The position numbers and the translations under genes are program-made. A stretch of DNA of 64,000 nt, taken from contig JAAESX010000131.1 in the NCBI GenBank assembly GCA_024228935.1, positions 104,291-168,290 on the forward strand. The letters run 5' to 3'. A model generated the notes under the pieces. That model saw only the letters and a list, made by a program, of their open reading frames with translations, was not told the DNA's origin and did not search any database. Numbering within the stretch: the stretch's first letter is position 1; every line of letters starts with the position of its first letter. Shown piece by piece: positions 1-9,579 of this stretch. The DNA is from Pseudomonadota bacterium (GTDB lineage Bacteria; Myxococcota_A; UBA796; CAJQPC01).

Positions 1-1
1 C

Positions 2-847
2 TCGCTCGAGGACGCCCAGAACTACACGTTCGACGGGGGACTCGACATCGCGAGCTTCGAGGTCCGCGAGCTCACCGACCTGACCATCGACTGGTCCGGG
101 CTGGACACCGATCTCCAGCTCCACGAGATGGACCCGTCCGCCGACATCGACATGCTCACGCTGCTGGCCTTCCGGTACCTCACCGAGGCCGAGGTCATGG
201 ACGCGCTGTCGAACAACGCGCTGCTGCAGTCCGACATCGCGCTGTTCGTGACGAACGAGACCGGTGGCGCCACCGACACGACGCTGTCGGAGTTCACGCT
301 GCTGGGCAACGACATCGACGTCGAGCTCGAGTTCCGGAGCGAGGACATCGAGTCCTGGCTCTTGATCTCGCAGTCCGGCACCACGCCGGGCGTCGGCTCG
401 CGCATGCTGAAGTTCCTGGCGCCGTCGCCCGACAGTGACGTGACCCATGTCGACCTCACCAACGACGACACCACGCTCGAGTTCACGGTGGACGTCGCCT
501 CGGCCGACGCCATCTCCGTCCCTGGCGGCACGTCGGCGCTGGACATGGACTGGAGCGCCGTGCGGACGGACAGCCTGGGCAACGACTTCGAGTTCGGCGG
601 GATCGACAAGATCATGGTCGCTCGGTACGACCTCGACGTCGCCGGGCTCGAGGAGAGCTTCCTCGACATCGAGTTCCTGGGCGACCCCATCTACGAGACC
701 GAGCTGAACGGGCAGGACCACTTCGACCTGGCCACGCTCGAGGGCTTCGAGGGCTTCGACGACACCGGCACCTGGGTCGTCGCGCTGCGCTGCGGGACTT
801 GCACGCATCCGGCCCCGCCGTTCCTCGGCATCGTGGACGTGCAGTGA
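2..847 (+). CDS. acidic secreted/surface protein, 5' end missing
   Basis: The reading frame is open from the window edge, so the true start lies upstream; 281 residues are visible. The protein is very rich in Asp, Glu and Thr and poor in Lys. It seems to contain two related units of about 110 residues: a 'DWS..xTD' stretch is followed by an 'ID...ARY' or 'ID...FRY' stretch near residues 30-60 and again near residues 180-210. It ends with a short Cys-containing segment (CGTCTH). I do not recognise a family; a beta-rich extracellular protein is an inference from composition. Its TGA stop overlaps the GTG start of the next lipoprotein gene, so it heads or continues a coupled operon of exported proteins. 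Confidence 0.75.
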   Translation, partial: SLEDAQNYTFDGGLDIASFEVRELTDLTIDWSGLDTDLQLHEMDPSADIDMLTLLAFRYLTEAEVMDALSNNALLQSDIALFVTNETGGATDTTLSEFTLLGNDIDVELEFRSEDIESWLLISQSGTTPGVGSRMLKFLAPSPDSDVTHVDLTNDDTTLEFTVDVASADAISVPGGTSALDMDWSAVRTDSLGNDFEFGGIDKIMVARYDLDVAGLEESFLDIEFLGDPIYETELNGQDHFDLATLEGFEGFDDTGTWVVALRCGTCTHPAPPFLGIVDVQ

Positions 848-2919
848 TCCTGGCGCTCGCCCTGGCGTGTCGACCGGCCCTGACGCCGGACTCCGAAGTG
901 GTCCCGACCGAGACCGGCCCGGAGACCGGGATCGTTCACCACAGCGACGACGAGTCGAAGCCCGATGACAGCGGCCCGAAGCCGGCGCTCGAGCCGGTCG
1001 GCCACGTCATCGTGCTCGTCATGGACGGCGCCCGGATGACCGAGTCCTTCGGGTCGGGCGTCAGCAACACCGATGGGACCGAGGCCGAGTCCTTCATGCC
1101 GTTCATCCGGCAGCGGCTGTGGCCGAAGGGCGCGCTGATCCAGCCGGGGTACGCACCGGGCATCACGCTCACCGGTCCCGGTCACTGCGACCTGATGATC
1201 GGCACCATGACGCCGTATGGGAACTACGGGGTCGACTCCGAGACGAACGACGGCGGGCTGTATCGGCCCGAGTACCCGACGCTCATCGAGGCCGCGCGCG
1301 CCCAGCTTGGCGCCGACGAGAACCAGTCGATGTTCGGCGGCAACACCTCGCTCCTGGCGGGGCTGACGTACAGCCTCTACCCGGGGCTCGGGGCCGAGTA
1401 CGGCGGCGTCTACGAGCTGATCGAGAACCCCGACCTGCCGGGCCAGCCCGAGGCCGAGGACATCCCGGTGCTCGAGGCCTTCCAGGCCCATCTGAGCGAG
1501 CACGAAGCCAAGCTCATCTTCTGGAACCTGAAGAACATCGACCGCACGGGTCACTACGGCCCGCCCCCCAGCTACCCGGCGGCGGCGCGCACCATCGACG
1601 AGCCCATCGCGGACTTCTGGGACTGGCTCCAGGAGCAGCCCGAGTACGCCGACGACACCGTGCTGGTGCTGGTGAGCGACCACGGACGGCACGACTTCGG
1701 GACCGAGGAGGACTGGCGGAACCACGGGGATGCCTGCCGCGGCTGCCGCGAAGTGCCGATGTTCCTGATGGGTCCCGGCGTGGTCGAGGGGGCGGTCGTC
1801 ACCGAGCCCTACACGCTGTTCGACCTGAACGCGACCATCGCGGCGCTGGCCGGCGTCGACATGCCGTTCTCGACTGGACGGGTCATCGTCGAGGCGCTCG
1901 AGGGCCAGTCTGCAGGCGAGCTTCCCAGCGGGACGCTCGAGGTCGCTGGACCGCTCCAGACCGTGCTCGTGGATGGGAAGACCACCGTCCGGGATGCGAG
2001 CGAGCAGCTGTCCGACGCCGACGCCTTCGCGGCCGAGGCGCCGTTCTCCGCCACGTCCGGCGAGGACACCTTCGCCTGCTGGCGCGAGCTCGCGCTCTCC
2101 TCGGAAGCGGACAATCTGCCGTGGACGCCGCACTGCTCTCGCCAGACCGAGTCCGGCTGGGTCGGCATCGAGTTCGCGGACAAGAGCCTGGTTTCCCCCT
2201 GGTGGAACCCCCAGGCCGAGGTCGACGTCGACGGTCGCCTGTGGGTCGCGTACGTCGATCTGCCCACCGGCGTCGTCGCCCGCACGACCGAGCCCACCCA
2301 GCAGGTCCGCCTGGTCCGCTGGGAGGACGGCCGTGGCTGGGAAGGCATGGACAACGGCTTCGGCGACTTCTCGCTCGCGACGTGGCCGGCGCTGGCGCTC
2401 GATACGGACCAGGTCACCTGGGTCGCCTACGGCACGGCCGACCCCTTCTCGACCGACCGGACCTCGCGGCACGTCCGCGTGCAGAAGGTCGCCTGGAAGC
2501 CGGGCGAGGACGCCATCTGGAACACGGTCCACCTGACCGAGGGCTACGGCCGCATGGAGCGCCCCGCGCTCGCCGTGATCGAGGGCGCGGTGCACCTGGC
2601 CTTCATCGCCAATGACGACGACGGCACGACCACCATCGGCCACCAGTCCAGCTCGGACGGCGGAGCGAGCTGGTCGGATGTCGTCGAGCTGGATGCCTCG
2701 GGCGGGGTCCTCAGCCACGTCCGGCCGATCTGGTACGAGGGCGCCGTCTGGTGGGCTCACCAGGGGACCGAGGCCGAGGTCTGCTCGGCGACGCCCGGCT
2801 CGACGGCCACCTGCACCGGTACCGGCGCGGCGGCCTTGCGCGCACTCTCCGTCGGCCCGGATGGCGTGCAGGTCACGACCTCCGCAGGTGACCGGTCCTG
2901 GGAGCTCGGCCAGCTGTGA
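844..2919 (+). CDS. alkaline-phosphatase-superfamily lipoprotein (phosphodiesterase/sulfatase-like)
   Basis: The 691-residue protein starts at a GTG overlapping the previous stop (GTGA). That start gives a very short lipoprotein signal, MILALALAC, with lipobox LALAC and lipidated Cys9. A Pro/Asp/Glu linker follows. The hydrolase domain covers about residues 52-350. 'VIVLVMDGAR' holds the first metal-binding Asp (D61). A Thr-rich 'GITLTGPGH' stretch is the likely nucleophile region, and 'LVSDHGRHD' holds the second Asp-His metal set. This pattern fits nucleotide pyrophosphatase, sulfatase or alkaline phosphatase enzymes. The C-terminal half (about 380-690) looks like a beta-propeller or BNR/Asp-box-type domain. 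The substrate is unknown. Coupled to genes on both sides. Confidence 0.82.
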   Translation: MILALALACRPALTPDSEVVPTETGPETGIVHHSDDESKPDDSGPKPALEPVGHVIVLVMDGARMTESFGSGVSNTDGTEAESFMPFIRQRLWPKGALIQPGYAPGITLTGPGHCDLMIGTMTPYGNYGVDSETNDGGLYRPEYPTLIEAARAQLGADENQSMFGGNTSLLAGLTYSLYPGLGAEYGGVYELIENPDLPGQPEAEDIPVLEAFQAHLSEHEAKLIFWNLKNIDRTGHYGPPPSYPAAARTIDEPIADFWDWLQEQPEYADDTVLVLVSDHGRHDFGTEEDWRNHGDACRGCREVPMFLMGPGVVEGAVVTEPYTLFDLNATIAALAGVDMPFSTGRVIVEALEGQSAGELPSGTLEVAGPLQTVLVDGKTTVRDASEQLSDADAFAAEAPFSATSGEDTFACWRELALSSEADNLPWTPHCSRQTESGWVGIEFADKSLVSPWWNPQAEVDVDGRLWVAYVDLPTGVVARTTEPTQQVRLVRWEDGRGWEGMDNGFGDFSLATWPALALDTDQVTWVAYGTADPFSTDRTSRHVRVQKVAWKPGEDAIWNTVHLTEGYGRMERPALAVIEGAVHLAFIANDDDGTTTIGHQSSSDGGASWSDVVELDASGGVLSHVRPIWYEGAVWWAHQGTEAEVCSATPGSTATCTGTGAAALRALSVGPDGVQVTTSAGDRSWELGQL

Positions 2920-5510
2920 TCACCTGGATCTGGCTCGCCTGTCGACCCGCCGCCCAGCCCGACGACAGCCACGCCGTGGACTTCGGCGTGCACGGGCAGA
3001 CCGACCTGCTGGCCCCCGCTGGCCTGGTCGCCTCGGCCATCCTCGAGGTCGACCGTCCGGCGACCGGGGAGAGCGACCTCACCGTCCGCTCGCTGACCGC
3101 GACCCGGCTGCTCCTGAGCTGCGATCCGTCGACGCATCCGGCCGAGGCGGTGCTCACCCTGACCGACGATCGGGGCGTGACGATGGACGTCGCGCTGACC
3201 TGCGGCGAGACCGACGCCGACGTGGTCCTGCCCGCCGAGCCGCTCGTCGAGATCAACGCCACCGCGGTCCGGATGAAGCCGCCCACCGGTCTGGGCGAGG
3301 CGAGCACCGGCGTCGCGCTGGTGCCCGTGGACGTCAGCGGCGATGTGTTGCTGCTGGACGCCGAGCAGGGCCGCGCCTGGCGCCGCACGCCCTACTACAC
3401 GGTGCCCGACTGGGGCCTGTGGGTCACCGATCTCGTCAGCGAGGTGGTGTTTTGGAACACCGACGAGGACTGCATCGGCAACACGGCCTCGGGCATCGGC
3501 CAGAACGGCGAGTGCGACGGCTCGGAGACGGACCGGGACGGCACGGTCCCCGACGGCTGGCGGTTCCATCACCCCGGGTTCGCGGGCTCGCTCCCGGGGC
3601 TGTCGGGCGGCGTCTTCATCGACGCGGCCGACGACGTGGTGCTGTTCGGGGCGGACGAGGGGGTCGGGGTCGCCTGGGCGCTCGACGCCTCGGTCCAGAC
3701 CGAGGACCACGACCTGGGCAGCTATGACTTCCTGCAGAGGGCGCGCCCGCTGACCGGCCAGGTGCCCGAGGGCATGCTGCCGTTCGGCGAGCAGGGGCTG
3801 GACCCCGCGACCGGCGCCGTCTACGCGTTCATCGGGCTGAACACGCCCAACCCCGCGGCCGAGCTGGTCGACGACCTTCCGACCCCCGAGCTCCTGGGCC
3901 GCGGGGTCTTCTACGCCCAGCAGGCCTACCACCTGCCCACGGGCTCGGTCCTCGACACCTCGCCGCTGGGCGTGCCCGCGCTCGCCGCGACCGACGGCGA
4001 GATGGTCTGGGGCGTCTACGACGGGTTGCTGCGCTGGTCGGACGGGCAGGGAGCCGGCGTGCTCTCGACCGCACACCTGGGCCCGGTCCTCGACGTGCTC
4101 GCCGACGAGATCGGTGGGCGGCGGGTCGCCTGGCTCGTCGTGGAGACCTCGACCGGCGTCGAGCTGGTCGGTGCCTCGCCCGGCGGCGTCGCCAGGACCG
4201 GCCTCGCGCTGCCGGGCGTCCCGGTCACCGCCGTCCTCGACCCGGCTCCCCACGACGTGGTCCTGGCCTTCGAGGCGGGGGACAGCGGCTGCGACGGCGC
4301 CTGGGCCGAGCACTGCATCGCCGGCGAGCATCCCGCGCTCATCTGGAGCGGCTACGCCCAGTACGGGCTGGACGTCATCGGCGAGAGCGGGCATCCGGTC
4401 AACCTGTTCCTGTCTCCCGTCGTCGAGACGCCCATCGACGCCCGCATCGACGCCGACTGGACGAGCGGTCAGGCCGGCTGCAGCCCCGAGCTCGAGCCCC
4501 GCGAGAAGGCGTGTTGTGCGCTCACGTGGTCCGTGGAGAACCGGCTCGAGCCCAACCTGGCGTACCTGCAGGAGCTCGGCAAGCCCCTGGTCCTCGGCCT
4601 GAACCCCTCGGTCGAGAAGCAGGCCAGGCTGTGCGGGGACGCGGGCTTCGAAGCGGTCGAGGCGCGGTTCTTCCAGGCCCTGCTGGACGCGCACGACGAC
4701 GGCGTCGAGCTGACCCACTGGACCCACACGCCCTACGACTACGACGACCCCTCGGTGGCCGCCTCCTACGTCGAGGAGGTCGGCGTCGCGTGGGACCCGC
4801 CGATCGACACCCAGCTCGAGTACGCGCTGTTCATGGAGGGCCTCATCCTGCAGCACGAGCCCTGGCTCGACGGCGTCCCGTTGTGGGCCAGCAGCGGGAA
4901 CTCGATGGACGGGCTGACCATGGACTGGTTCGGCGCCACCTGGGTCGACGCCATGCGGGACGCGGGCCTGGAGCGCGGGCGCGACCCGTTCCGCTTCTAC
5001 TACTTCGCCCTGGCTGGCGGCATGGCCGACGTCGGCGACGACGGCTTCCGGAAGAAGGAACAGGTGCCGCTCGACATCCGTCAGCGCACCCACGTCTTCG
5101 AGATGGGCAGCACGCCGGACGACTGGTACCAGTCCGGCGAGTCGGGGATGTACTTCGTGCCCGGGACCACCTGGCTCGTGAACGCCTTCGACCCGATGGC
5201 CTACGCCGGGGTCTGGCGAGAGACCCAGCGGTGGGGCGTCGAGCTGGTCGCGAACGACTGGACGCTGCTGAACCGCTACCTGCGCCGCATCGTCAGCAGC
5301 TCGGACCCGGACGTGCCGAAGACCTGGTACATCCACCTCTACGACGTGACCCACCCGGACCCGTCGCTGCGCGCGCTCGCGAACGAGACCGAAGGGGACA
5401 AGAACCTGGGCGGGCTCGACGAGATCGACGCCGTGCTGGTGGCCAGCGGGGCCGCGACGTGGTCGTCGCTCGCCGAGATCGAGGAAGAGGTCCTGGCCGC
5501 CGAGGAGTGA
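2916..5510 (+). CDS. large lipoprotein of unknown function
   Basis: 864 residues, starting at a GTG that overlaps the upstream TGA. The N-terminus MITWIWLAC is a nine-residue signal ending in the lipidated Cys. About residues 15-115 resemble an Ig-like beta domain. Near residues 185-205 is an Asp-rich loop (DEDCIGNT...DGSETDRDGT) that looks Ca2+-binding. The middle resembles a beta-propeller (repeated VLFGAD, GVYDG and WSDGQG segments). The C-terminal third (about 480-850) is rich in aromatic residues and His and could be a barrel-type hydrolase domain, because 'PVNLFLSPVVETP' and 'ELTHWTHTPYDYDD' recall deacetylase-like folds. No family could be assigned. It probably works with the adjacent phosphatase-like lipoprotein. 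Confidence 0.75.
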   Translation: MITWIWLACRPAAQPDDSHAVDFGVHGQTDLLAPAGLVASAILEVDRPATGESDLTVRSLTATRLLLSCDPSTHPAEAVLTLTDDRGVTMDVALTCGETDADVVLPAEPLVEINATAVRMKPPTGLGEASTGVALVPVDVSGDVLLLDAEQGRAWRRTPYYTVPDWGLWVTDLVSEVVFWNTDEDCIGNTASGIGQNGECDGSETDRDGTVPDGWRFHHPGFAGSLPGLSGGVFIDAADDVVLFGADEGVGVAWALDASVQTEDHDLGSYDFLQRARPLTGQVPEGMLPFGEQGLDPATGAVYAFIGLNTPNPAAELVDDLPTPELLGRGVFYAQQAYHLPTGSVLDTSPLGVPALAATDGEMVWGVYDGLLRWSDGQGAGVLSTAHLGPVLDVLADEIGGRRVAWLVVETSTGVELVGASPGGVARTGLALPGVPVTAVLDPAPHDVVLAFEAGDSGCDGAWAEHCIAGEHPALIWSGYAQYGLDVIGESGHPVNLFLSPVVETPIDARIDADWTSGQAGCSPELEPREKACCALTWSVENRLEPNLAYLQELGKPLVLGLNPSVEKQARLCGDAGFEAVEARFFQALLDAHDDGVELTHWTHTPYDYDDPSVAASYVEEVGVAWDPPIDTQLEYALFMEGLILQHEPWLDGVPLWASSGNSMDGLTMDWFGATWVDAMRDAGLERGRDPFRFYYFALAGGMADVGDDGFRKKEQVPLDIRQRTHVFEMGSTPDDWYQSGESGMYFVPGTTWLVNAFDPMAYAGVWRETQRWGVELVANDWTLLNRYLRRIVSSSDPDVPKTWYIHLYDVTHPDPSLRALANETEGDKNLGGLDEIDAVLVASGAATWSSLAEIEEEVLAAEE

Positions 5511-5516
5511 CCGAGG

Positions 5517-6665
5517 TCAGGGCATCGGGACCCAGCCCGACTCGAGCGCATCGCTGGCGGCCTCGAGGTCGACCCGGCCGTGTCCGTAGGCACCTCGCGG
5601 CCCGATGTCCTCGGCCGTGACGGCCAGGATCCGCCGAGCCTGAGCGGCGGTCGCCCCGTCGGCCATGAGGACCGCTGCCGACCCCGCGACGTGCGGCGTC
5701 GCCATGCTGGTGCCCTGGTAGAACCAGAAGCCCCACGAGCCATCGACGAACGTCTGCTGCAGGACGCCGTCGCCGTAGCCGTCGCCGTTGACGTCGGCGG
5801 TCATCTCGCCGCCGGGCGCCGCGAGCTCGATGACCCCGACGTTCGAGTAGCTGGCGAGCGTGTCGTCGGCGCCGACCGAGCTGACCGCGATGGCCTCCTT
5901 GTAGGCGGCGGGGAAGCCGACCTTGGCGCCGTTGTCGTTGCCGGCGGCCGCGACGACCAGGACGCCGTCGGCGACGGCCTCGCGGATGACCATGCGCTCG
6001 ACCCAGCTCGGCGAGCTCGAGCCCAGGGACAGGTTGATGACGTCGGCGCCCTCGTCGTGGGCGTACTCGATCGCTCGGATGGTGTCCGAGGTCCACCCGC
6101 TTCCGTCCGCGTCCAGCACCCGGATGGGGAGGATGGTCGCGCCGGGGGCGACACCCGCCACGCCGATGCCGTTGTCGGTCGCCTGGGCGATGGTGCCGGC
6201 GACGTGGGTGCCGTGGCCGTTCTCGTCGCTGGGGTCGTCGTCGTCCCCGACGAAGTCCCAGCCGGCCCAGATGGACTCGGGGGCGTCCGTGCCGGCGGAG
6301 ACCCCGGTGTCGATGACCGCGACGACCGCCCCGTCGCCGCCGGTCTCGGGGGCGCCGATCAGGTCCAGGTGCCACTGCAGCTCGCGGTGGGGGTCGCCCT
6401 GGCCCGAGGCCTCGCCCAGCGCGTACCGGCGGACGTCCGGCTCGGCGTACACACCCAGCGCCCGGAGCGCGGCGATCTCGTCGAGCGGGTCCACGCCCTC
6501 GATGACCTCGAAGGCCTCGATGCCACCGGCCTCGTCGCCCGACCAGACCAGCACGCGCGAGGGGTGCACGTCCTGTGCGGGCAGGGCCTCGATCTCGGAC
6601 ATCGTCAGCCCGTCCTCGGGCAGGACGAGCGAGGACGCGGAACAGGCAACGAGAAGCAGGATCAC
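5517..6665 (-). CDS. subtilisin-like (S8) serine protease, lipoprotein
   Basis: Secreted subtilase of 382 residues. All three catalytic motifs are present: Asp in 'VVAVIDTG' (about residue 119), His in 'NGHGTHVAG' (about 151) and Ser in 'GTSMATPHVAG' (about 320). About 90 residues before the catalytic domain look like an inhibitor/propeptide region. I chose the GTG at 6665 because GGAG lies 5 nt upstream; another GTG at 6671 would add two residues. The chosen start gives MILLLVAC, again an extremely short lipoprotein signal. It is convergent with the preceding lipoprotein gene, with a 6 nt gap. It may mature or degrade surface proteins, which is an inference. Confidence 0.93.
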   Translation of the reverse strand: MILLLVACSASSLVLPEDGLTMSEIEALPAQDVHPSRVLVWSGDEAGGIEAFEVIEGVDPLDEIAALRALGVYAEPDVRRYALGEASGQGDPHRELQWHLDLIGAPETGGDGAVVAVIDTGVSAGTDAPESIWAGWDFVGDDDDPSDENGHGTHVAGTIAQATDNGIGVAGVAPGATILPIRVLDADGSGWTSDTIRAIEYAHDEGADVINLSLGSSSPSWVERMVIREAVADGVLVVAAAGNDNGAKVGFPAAYKEAIAVSSVGADDTLASYSNVGVIELAAPGGEMTADVNGDGYGDGVLQQTFVDGSWGFWFYQGTSMATPHVAGSAAVLMADGATAAQARRILAVTAEDIGPRGAYGHGRVDLEAASDALESGWVPMP

Positions 6666-6701
6666 AGACACTCCGGGGTCGATGCCCCCGGAAGCGGCGG
6701 A

Positions 6702-8741
6702 TCAGCGCTTCTGCTTGAGCGCCCCGCTGGAGTCGCGCTCGAAGTTCCCGGCCTTGAGCCGCGCCCAGTAGTCGTCGAGCGCCGCCTTCACCTTGCTGCT
6801 CAGCAGCGCGACGCCCAGGATGTTGGGGAACGCCATGCCGAGGATCATCAGGTCGGAGAAGTCGAGGACCGAGCCCAGGTTGAACACCGCGCCGAAGAAC
6901 ACCGCGACGAGGAACAGGACCTTGTAGGCCAGGCCCACCGCCTTGCTGTCTCCGAACAGGTAGCTCCAGCAGCGCTCGCCGTAGTAGCTCCAGCTGATCA
7001 TCGTGCTGAACGCGAACATGACGACCGCGAAGCTGAGGATGAGCGGGAACCAGCTGATGACCGAAGCGAACGCCTCGTTGGTCATGCCGACGCCGACCTC
7101 GTCGCCCTGGTAGGCGCCGGTGATGACGACGACCAGGCCGGTCATCGTGCAGACGACCAGGGTGTCGATGAACGGTCCGAGGGATGCGACGATGCCCTCG
7201 CGAACGGGCTCGTCCGTGCTCGCCGCCGAGTGCGCGATGGCCGCCGATCCGACGCCGGCCTCGTTGCTGAACGCCGCCCGCTGGAAGCCGATGATGAGGA
7301 CGCCGATGAGGCCGCCCTTTCCGGCTTCGGGGGTGAACGCCTCGCCGATGATCTGGCCGAACGCCGTGGGGATCTCGGACGCGTGGGCGCCGAGGATCCA
7401 GAGGGCGGCCAGGATGTAGACGCCGCACATCACCGGGACGATGACGCTGGCGACGCGGCCGATCGAGCGGATGCCGCCGATGATGACCATGCCGACGAAG
7501 CCGGCCAGAATCAGGCCGTAGAGCCAGTCGTAGTCCGCGAAGATCGGGATGACCTCGGCCACCGCCGCGTACGACTGGTTGGCCTGGAACATGTTGCCGC
7601 CGCCCAGGCTGCCGCCGATGCACATGACGGCGAAGACGACGGCCAGGACCTTGCCGAGGCCGCCCAGTCCGATCTCCTTCATGCCCTTCTCGAGGTACCC
7701 GACCGGTCCGCCCATGACGCGACCGCCGGCGTCGATGGACCGGTACATCTGGCCCAGCGTGCACTCGGTGAACTTGGCGCTCATGCCCAGGAAGCCGGCG
7801 CAGACCATCCAGAAGATGGCACCGGGTCCGCCCATGCCGACCGCGACCGCGACGCCGGCGATGTTGCCGAGCCCGACAGTCGCCGAGAGCGCCGAGCTCA
7901 GGGCCTGGAAGTGGCTGATCTCGCCGGGGTCGTCCGGGTTGTCGTAGTCCCCTCGGGTGACGCGGATGGCGTGACCGAACGCGCGGATGTTGATGAAGTT
8001 CATCCGCAGCGTGAAGAACGTGGCGCCGAGCACGAGCCAGACGACGACGATGGGGAGGCCCAGGTTTTCGGGGTTCGCCAGCACCGTCTTCTCGGTGCGC
8101 GTGGCGCCGAGCAGGGTGGCGTTGCCGTCGGCGATGTCGTCGACCAGCAGCTCCTGGCCATTGAACAGGACGGTGGAGTCGCGGGCGACGGTCACGTACT
8201 GGGTGGCGTTGAAGTCGGTCGGCAGCGCGTTGTTCTTGGCCTCGACGACCTTGGCCGAGCCGTCTTCGGCCACCGCGGCGACGATGGAGAACGGAGCGAG
8301 CCCTTCGAGCGTGACCATGCCGTCCTCGGCGACCTCGGTCTCTTCGGGGACCGTGACGTCCTGCTCGAGGACGTGGCCGCGGAGCTCGCCGTCCTCGCGG
8401 GTCAGGAACCACGTGACGCCGTCCTCGATCTCGATCTCGCCGGTCACCACGCCAGCGAGCTCGCTGGTCGGGACCGTGCTGATCGCCTGGAACGTGTAGC
8501 CCTCCTCGGGGGACCAGTCGGTGACGCGCTCGTCGCCGACGGTCGAGCCGAGGCCGTCTCCCTCGACCAGCGTGTTGTCCCAGAACGCCAGGTCCCAGAA
8601 CATGACGCTCGCGAGCGGACCGACGAACCACTCTGCGAAGGCCGCATCCGCGGCGTCGAAGGTGGAGGGCTCGGCCGCCTCGCCGTCTTCGGCGTGTGCG
8701 GGCGAGATCAGGAGAAGAGCGGCCAGGAGCAGGCGCAGCAT
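6702..8741 (-). CDS. Na+/alanine (AGCS) symporter with exported N-terminal extension
   Basis: 679 residues, longer than the roughly 450-540 usual for the family. A signal peptide (MLRLLLAALLLISPAHA) is followed by about 170 residues of acidic, beta-type sequence, then a classic AGCS core starting near residue 210 with 'GLPIVVVWLVLG'. Core signatures include 'HFQALSSALSATVGLGNIAG' and 'GGPGAIFWM', part of the Na+ and amino-acid binding path, plus 'NEAGVGSAAIAHSAA'. About ten membrane segments follow. It should take up alanine, glycine or a similar amino acid with sodium at the inner membrane. The extension would face the periplasm. The start is backed by GAGGA 5 nt upstream. The last residues (KQKR) are cytoplasmic and basic. 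Confidence 0.92.
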   Translation of the reverse strand: MLRLLLAALLLISPAHAEDGEAAEPSTFDAADAAFAEWFVGPLASVMFWDLAFWDNTLVEGDGLGSTVGDERVTDWSPEEGYTFQAISTVPTSELAGVVTGEIEIEDGVTWFLTREDGELRGHVLEQDVTVPEETEVAEDGMVTLEGLAPFSIVAAVAEDGSAKVVEAKNNALPTDFNATQYVTVARDSTVLFNGQELLVDDIADGNATLLGATRTEKTVLANPENLGLPIVVVWLVLGATFFTLRMNFINIRAFGHAIRVTRGDYDNPDDPGEISHFQALSSALSATVGLGNIAGVAVAVGMGGPGAIFWMVCAGFLGMSAKFTECTLGQMYRSIDAGGRVMGGPVGYLEKGMKEIGLGGLGKVLAVVFAVMCIGGSLGGGNMFQANQSYAAVAEVIPIFADYDWLYGLILAGFVGMVIIGGIRSIGRVASVIVPVMCGVYILAALWILGAHASEIPTAFGQIIGEAFTPEAGKGGLIGVLIIGFQRAAFSNEAGVGSAAIAHSAASTDEPVREGIVASLGPFIDTLVVCTMTGLVVVITGAYQGDEVGVGMTNEAFASVISWFPLILSFAVVMFAFSTMISWSYYGERCWSYLFGDSKAVGLAYKVLFLVAVFFGAVFNLGSVLDFSDLMILGMAFPNILGVALLSSKVKAALDDYWARLKAGNFERDSSGALKQKR

Positions 8742-8827
8742 CGGAATCCTCGACGATCAGGGAAGGCGGCGCAGTATCCGCCATCCGCGTCCTGTGCCAA
8801 AGCACTCGGAGAATGCTCGACGAACGC

Positions 8828-9559
8828 TCAGCGCAGGCGGCGGACTTCGGCCCGCGCCCGGATGTTCGCGACGACGATGACCTGCAGCGCGCGCACCCCG
8901 TCTCGCCAGCCGATCTTCTTGCCTTCGTCGTAGTCGCGGCCCGAGTAGCTGATGGGCACCTCGTACACGCGGTAGCCGTGCGCCGCGACCTGCGCGGTGA
9001 TCTCGGGCTCGATCCCGAACCGCGTCTCGGACAGGCGGATCCGCTCGACCACTTCCTTCCGGAAGACCTTGTAGCAGGTCTCCATGTCCGTCAGGTTCAG
9101 GTTCGTGAACACGTTGCTGAGGTTCGTGAGGAATGTGTTCGCGAGGAAGTGGTGGTAGTTCAGCACGCGGTGCGGACCGCTGAGGAACCGGCTGCCGAAG
9201 CAGACGTGGGCGCGGCCGTCGAGGATGGGCTCGAGCAGCTGGGCGTAGTCGTTCGGGTCGTACTCGAGGTCCGCGTCCTGGATGAGGACGATGTCGCCGG
9301 TCGCGTGCTTGAAGCCCTCCTGCAAGGCGGCGCCCTTGCCCGAGTTCACCGGCAGTTGGAGCACCCGGAGTACGTCGATCTCGGACTCGAGCTGCTGGAG
9401 GATCGGCCAGCTGCCATCGGTCGAGCCGTCGTCGACCGCGATGATCTCCATCCGGTACGGCTGGGCGGTGACCCGGCTCATGATCTCGGCGAGCGTCGCC
9501 TCCTCGTTGTAGACGGGGATGACGATGCTGATCAGCGGGTCGGTGAGCGGCTCGAGCAT
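8828..9559 (-). CDS. GT2 family glycosyltransferase (dolichyl-phosphate-sugar synthase-like)
   Basis: 243 residues with a GT-A fold. The N-terminal 'ISIVIPVYNEEATL' and 'IIAVDDGSTDGSW' bind the nucleotide sugar, and 'LIQDADLEYDPNDY' carries the metal-binding DxD and neighbouring acidic residues. No C-terminal membrane segments are seen, so it resembles the soluble polyprenyl-phosphate mannose/glucose synthases. Substrate is inferred as a polyprenyl-phosphate acceptor. It is transcribed away from an STT3-like oligosaccharyltransferase with only 20 nt between the two starts, which suggests the two act in one glycosylation path. No Shine-Dalgarno is visible upstream. Confidence 0.92.
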   Translation of the reverse strand: MLEPLTDPLISIVIPVYNEEATLAEIMSRVTAQPYRMEIIAVDDGSTDGSWPILQQLESEIDVLRVLQLPVNSGKGAALQEGFKHATGDIVLIQDADLEYDPNDYAQLLEPILDGRAHVCFGSRFLSGPHRVLNYHHFLANTFLTNLSNVFTNLNLTDMETCYKVFRKEVVERIRLSETRFGIEPEITAQVAAHGYRVYEVPISYSGRDYDEGKKIGWRDGVRALQVIVVANIRARAEVRRLR

Positions 9560-9566
9560 GCCGGCG

Positions 9567-9572
9567 TAGTAT
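9567..9572 (+). promoter_or_regulatory. candidate -10 box TAGTAT for a leaderless STT3-like transcript
   Basis: TAGTAT sits 7 nt before the ATG at 9580. On the opposite strand the same bases read GATACT, 8 nt before the glycosyltransferase ATG at 9559. With 20 nt between the genes, both transcripts would start at or almost at their start codons. No convincing -35 was found. Confidence 0.4.
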
Positions 9573-9579
9573 CGCGCGG

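Noticed and set aside
691..2760. Long minus-strand open frame opposite the phosphatase-like gene, and similar ones at 5293-8805, 9532-11568, 17001-20636, 45345-46880 and 54440-57280
   Set aside because: They are antisense shadows typical of GC-rich coding DNA: Arg/Gly/Pro/His-rich, no domains, no ribosome sites. Only inner parts that match real genes were kept.
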